Origin: Aphidius gifuensis | Lineage: Eukaryota; Arthropoda; Insecta; Hymenoptera; Braconidae | Direction of reading: 5' to 3' | Assembly (NCBI RefSeq): GCF_014905175.1 | Contig: NC_057793.1 | Coordinates: 2,604,001 to 2,668,000, forward strand | Length of the DNA: 64,000 nt | Shown: positions 62,801 through 64,000 of the stretch, in pieces | How the letters are laid out: each line of letters begins with the position of its first letter | Position numbering within the stretch: position 1 is the first letter of the stretch | The notes under the pieces: model-generated | Seen by the model: only the letters and a program-made list of their open reading frames with translations | The model's database searches: none | What the model was told of the DNA's origin: nothing | Position numbers and translations under genes: made by a program

Positions 62801-63819
62801 CATTTACTTTTTCTTCTCATTCGAAAAAAAAATAATATAAATTTGAATGATAATAAAAATAGGAACCTACCTTGAGATGAATTGTTGTCTCCATTTTCAA
62901 TTTCTACTCTATTTGTTTCAGCAGCTTGTATTGCATCATCAAGTCTTTGACTAAACCATGATTTGTACTCTCTGTATTTAGCATCACCAAAATCCTTGAT
63001 ACGAGGATCTAGATTAATTTATTTATAAATATCTTTATATAATTGTAATTAATTAATTTGTATTATTATATTTATTTAATTACCAATTTCAACACTGTTG
63101 GCAACATTATTTTTCATGTCAGTAAATGTGCCACGAAAATCTTGCCATTGTTTATCTGTTGGAACCAATTGCTCCATCCATTCAATTCCAGGTAAACCTT
63201 CTTTCCATGATTCATATTTCTAAATAAAAATAAATAAAAACAATTATTGTAAATGAAATGACAAGTGATTTGGAATTTAACATGTTACTTTTTTGTTTTT
63301 ATTTTTTTACCTTTTGTAATGTAACACCACCAGTAACAGCACCACCCAATACAAGATATCTTAATCTTAAAACACCTTTAACAACATTTGCAATAAACAT
63401 ACCATATGCACGATGTTGATTTATAAAATATGTTGGTCGAGGTGATGACAATAAAGGCCGGTAAGCTCCATTGAGTCTTCCTGACATTAAATTTCTTGTA
63501 CTGACAATTGTCATTCGTGGTGTTTTTTTAATGAACATTAATGACGGTCTGTTTAACATAAATAAAGTATTATTATTAACAATAGACTATATTATACTCC
63601 AATTTTCTTTTTTAGAAAAAAATCAATTATAACCTCAAAATAATTATTATTCAAGTGAATTCAAATTATTTTTGATGGTTTTGTTAGTTTAATAGTATTA
63701 ATTAATTATGATTAATTAAATGATAAATTAGTAGAAATATTAATTAAAGTATATTATTGTAAATTAAGTAATTAATTATGATTTAATTACCCAAATTTTC
63801 CACACAATATTTGCTTCAT
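59884..63819 (-). CDS. Opa1: Opa1, mitochondrial inner-membrane dynamin GTPase
   Basis: Fuses mitochondrial inner membranes and shapes cristae. Exons 63791-63819, 63311-63548, 63084-63219, 62871-63008, (cassette 62663-62707), 61992-62394, 61650-61914 and 59884-61554 give 959 residues without and 974 with the cassette, like vertebrate OPA1. The N-terminus MKQILCGKFG and a basic Ser/Arg-rich stretch form the presequence. One membrane segment follows at about residues 60-85 (GMFIANVVKGVLRLRYLVLG). A coiled coil (QLKYQKELERLEKENKELRK) precedes the dynamin GTPase with GDQSSGKTS near 295, DLPG and TKVD. The stalk and C-terminal GED-like coiled coil end in EEFIQALNKEK. The first exon is only 29 nt and is supported by its phase-2 join into GPSLMF. 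Confidence 0.95.
62663..62707 (-). other. 45-nt in-frame cassette exon of Opa1
   Basis: A strong acceptor (TGGTCTGTTCTGTTCAG) and donor (CAG|GTGTGT) bound 45 nt, phase 1 to phase 1. It encodes GFVEALTGIANQIYS, inserted between NSSQ and ESEKKL just after the membrane segment and before the coiled coil. The flanking exons also join in frame without it. Confidence 0.68.
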
Positions 63820-64000
63820 TTTGACGAGTAATTATTGTCCAATTCTTTATTTTATAGACTGTTGACAATAAATGTTTATTAATTCAATGGCACACATGTG
63901 TTTTATTTATTTAAAAATATTTTTAATTGTTGACTTTTTTATTAAACACTTGACCAACAATTATTAATTCATTCTCCACGAAATTCAATGATAATATTAC
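63820..64000. other. 5' flank of Opa1 to the window edge
   Basis: Leader and promoter sequence of Opa1; no other gene is visible. Confidence 0.5.

Noticed and set aside
1..64000. CRISPR arrays, tRNA/rRNA genes, transposases
   Set aside because: No regularly spaced repeats, cloverleaf sequence, rRNA sequence or transposase/reverse transcriptase frames were recognised by eye. A covariance-model scan could still find small RNAs that I missed.

Overview
The window is nuclear DNA of an insect. It is extremely AT-rich, with poly-A/T tracts everywhere. Most introns are short (60-120 bp, GT..AG) and intergenic stretches are AT-saturated. Gene content is animal and fits an insect: a multidomain FASN, a secreted GH13 maltase, LAMTOR1, mitochondrial AsnRS, Pcf11, Rab30, NUAK and Opa1. 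The base composition and the Asn/Ser/Asp-rich disordered proteins recall very AT-rich parasitoid wasps (Hymenoptera). That placement is inference; nothing here proves the order. I see no bacterial, viral or CRISPR sequence.

Layout. 1-6855 (+): 3' seven exons of a fatty acid synthase, cut by the window edge. 7835-8825 (-): a small gene resembling the HCF-1 regulator HCFC1R1/HPIP. 10974-12695 (+): single-exon maltase. 14152-15012 (-) and 15467-17224 (+): LAMTOR1 and NARS2, head to head across about 450 bp. 19276-28776 (-): Pcf11, ten coding exons. 32078-33604 (-): a diverged, intronless, CID-less Pcf11-like gene. 34777-36149 (+): Rab30. 37506-39603 (-): a SPATA6 homologue with a small secreted-protein gene nested antisense in its first intron. 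40128-40600 (-): a CFAP144/FAM183-like gene. 41248-41564 (+): a second, shorter copy of the secreted-protein gene, part of a decayed tandem duplication that also carries relics of the first exons of SPATA6 and CFAP144. 42595-46320 (-): a very large disordered reading frame, probably the C-terminal continuation of NUAK. 46440-54402 (-): NUAK kinase, with a leader exon probably near 59 kb. 59884-63819 (-): Opa1.

All splice models were worked out by eye from splice sites, phase and protein continuity. In the genes called with high confidence the exon lengths sum to whole codons. There is no operon logic. Local relationships are a bidirectional promoter (LAMTOR1/NARS2), a probable divergent promoter (Pcf11-like/Rab30), two neighbouring axoneme/sperm genes (SPATA6, CFAP144), and a lysosome, mitochondrion and RNA-processing housekeeping set.

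Most interesting items: the CID-less Pcf11 paralogue with an internal 36-residue repeat array; the 2.2-kb tandem duplication with a nested six-cysteine secreted protein; an in-frame 36-nt NUAK micro-exon and a possible alternative NUAK terminal exon; a 45-nt Opa1 cassette exon where vertebrate OPA1 is also alternatively spliced; and the unresolved break between the two halves of NUAK.
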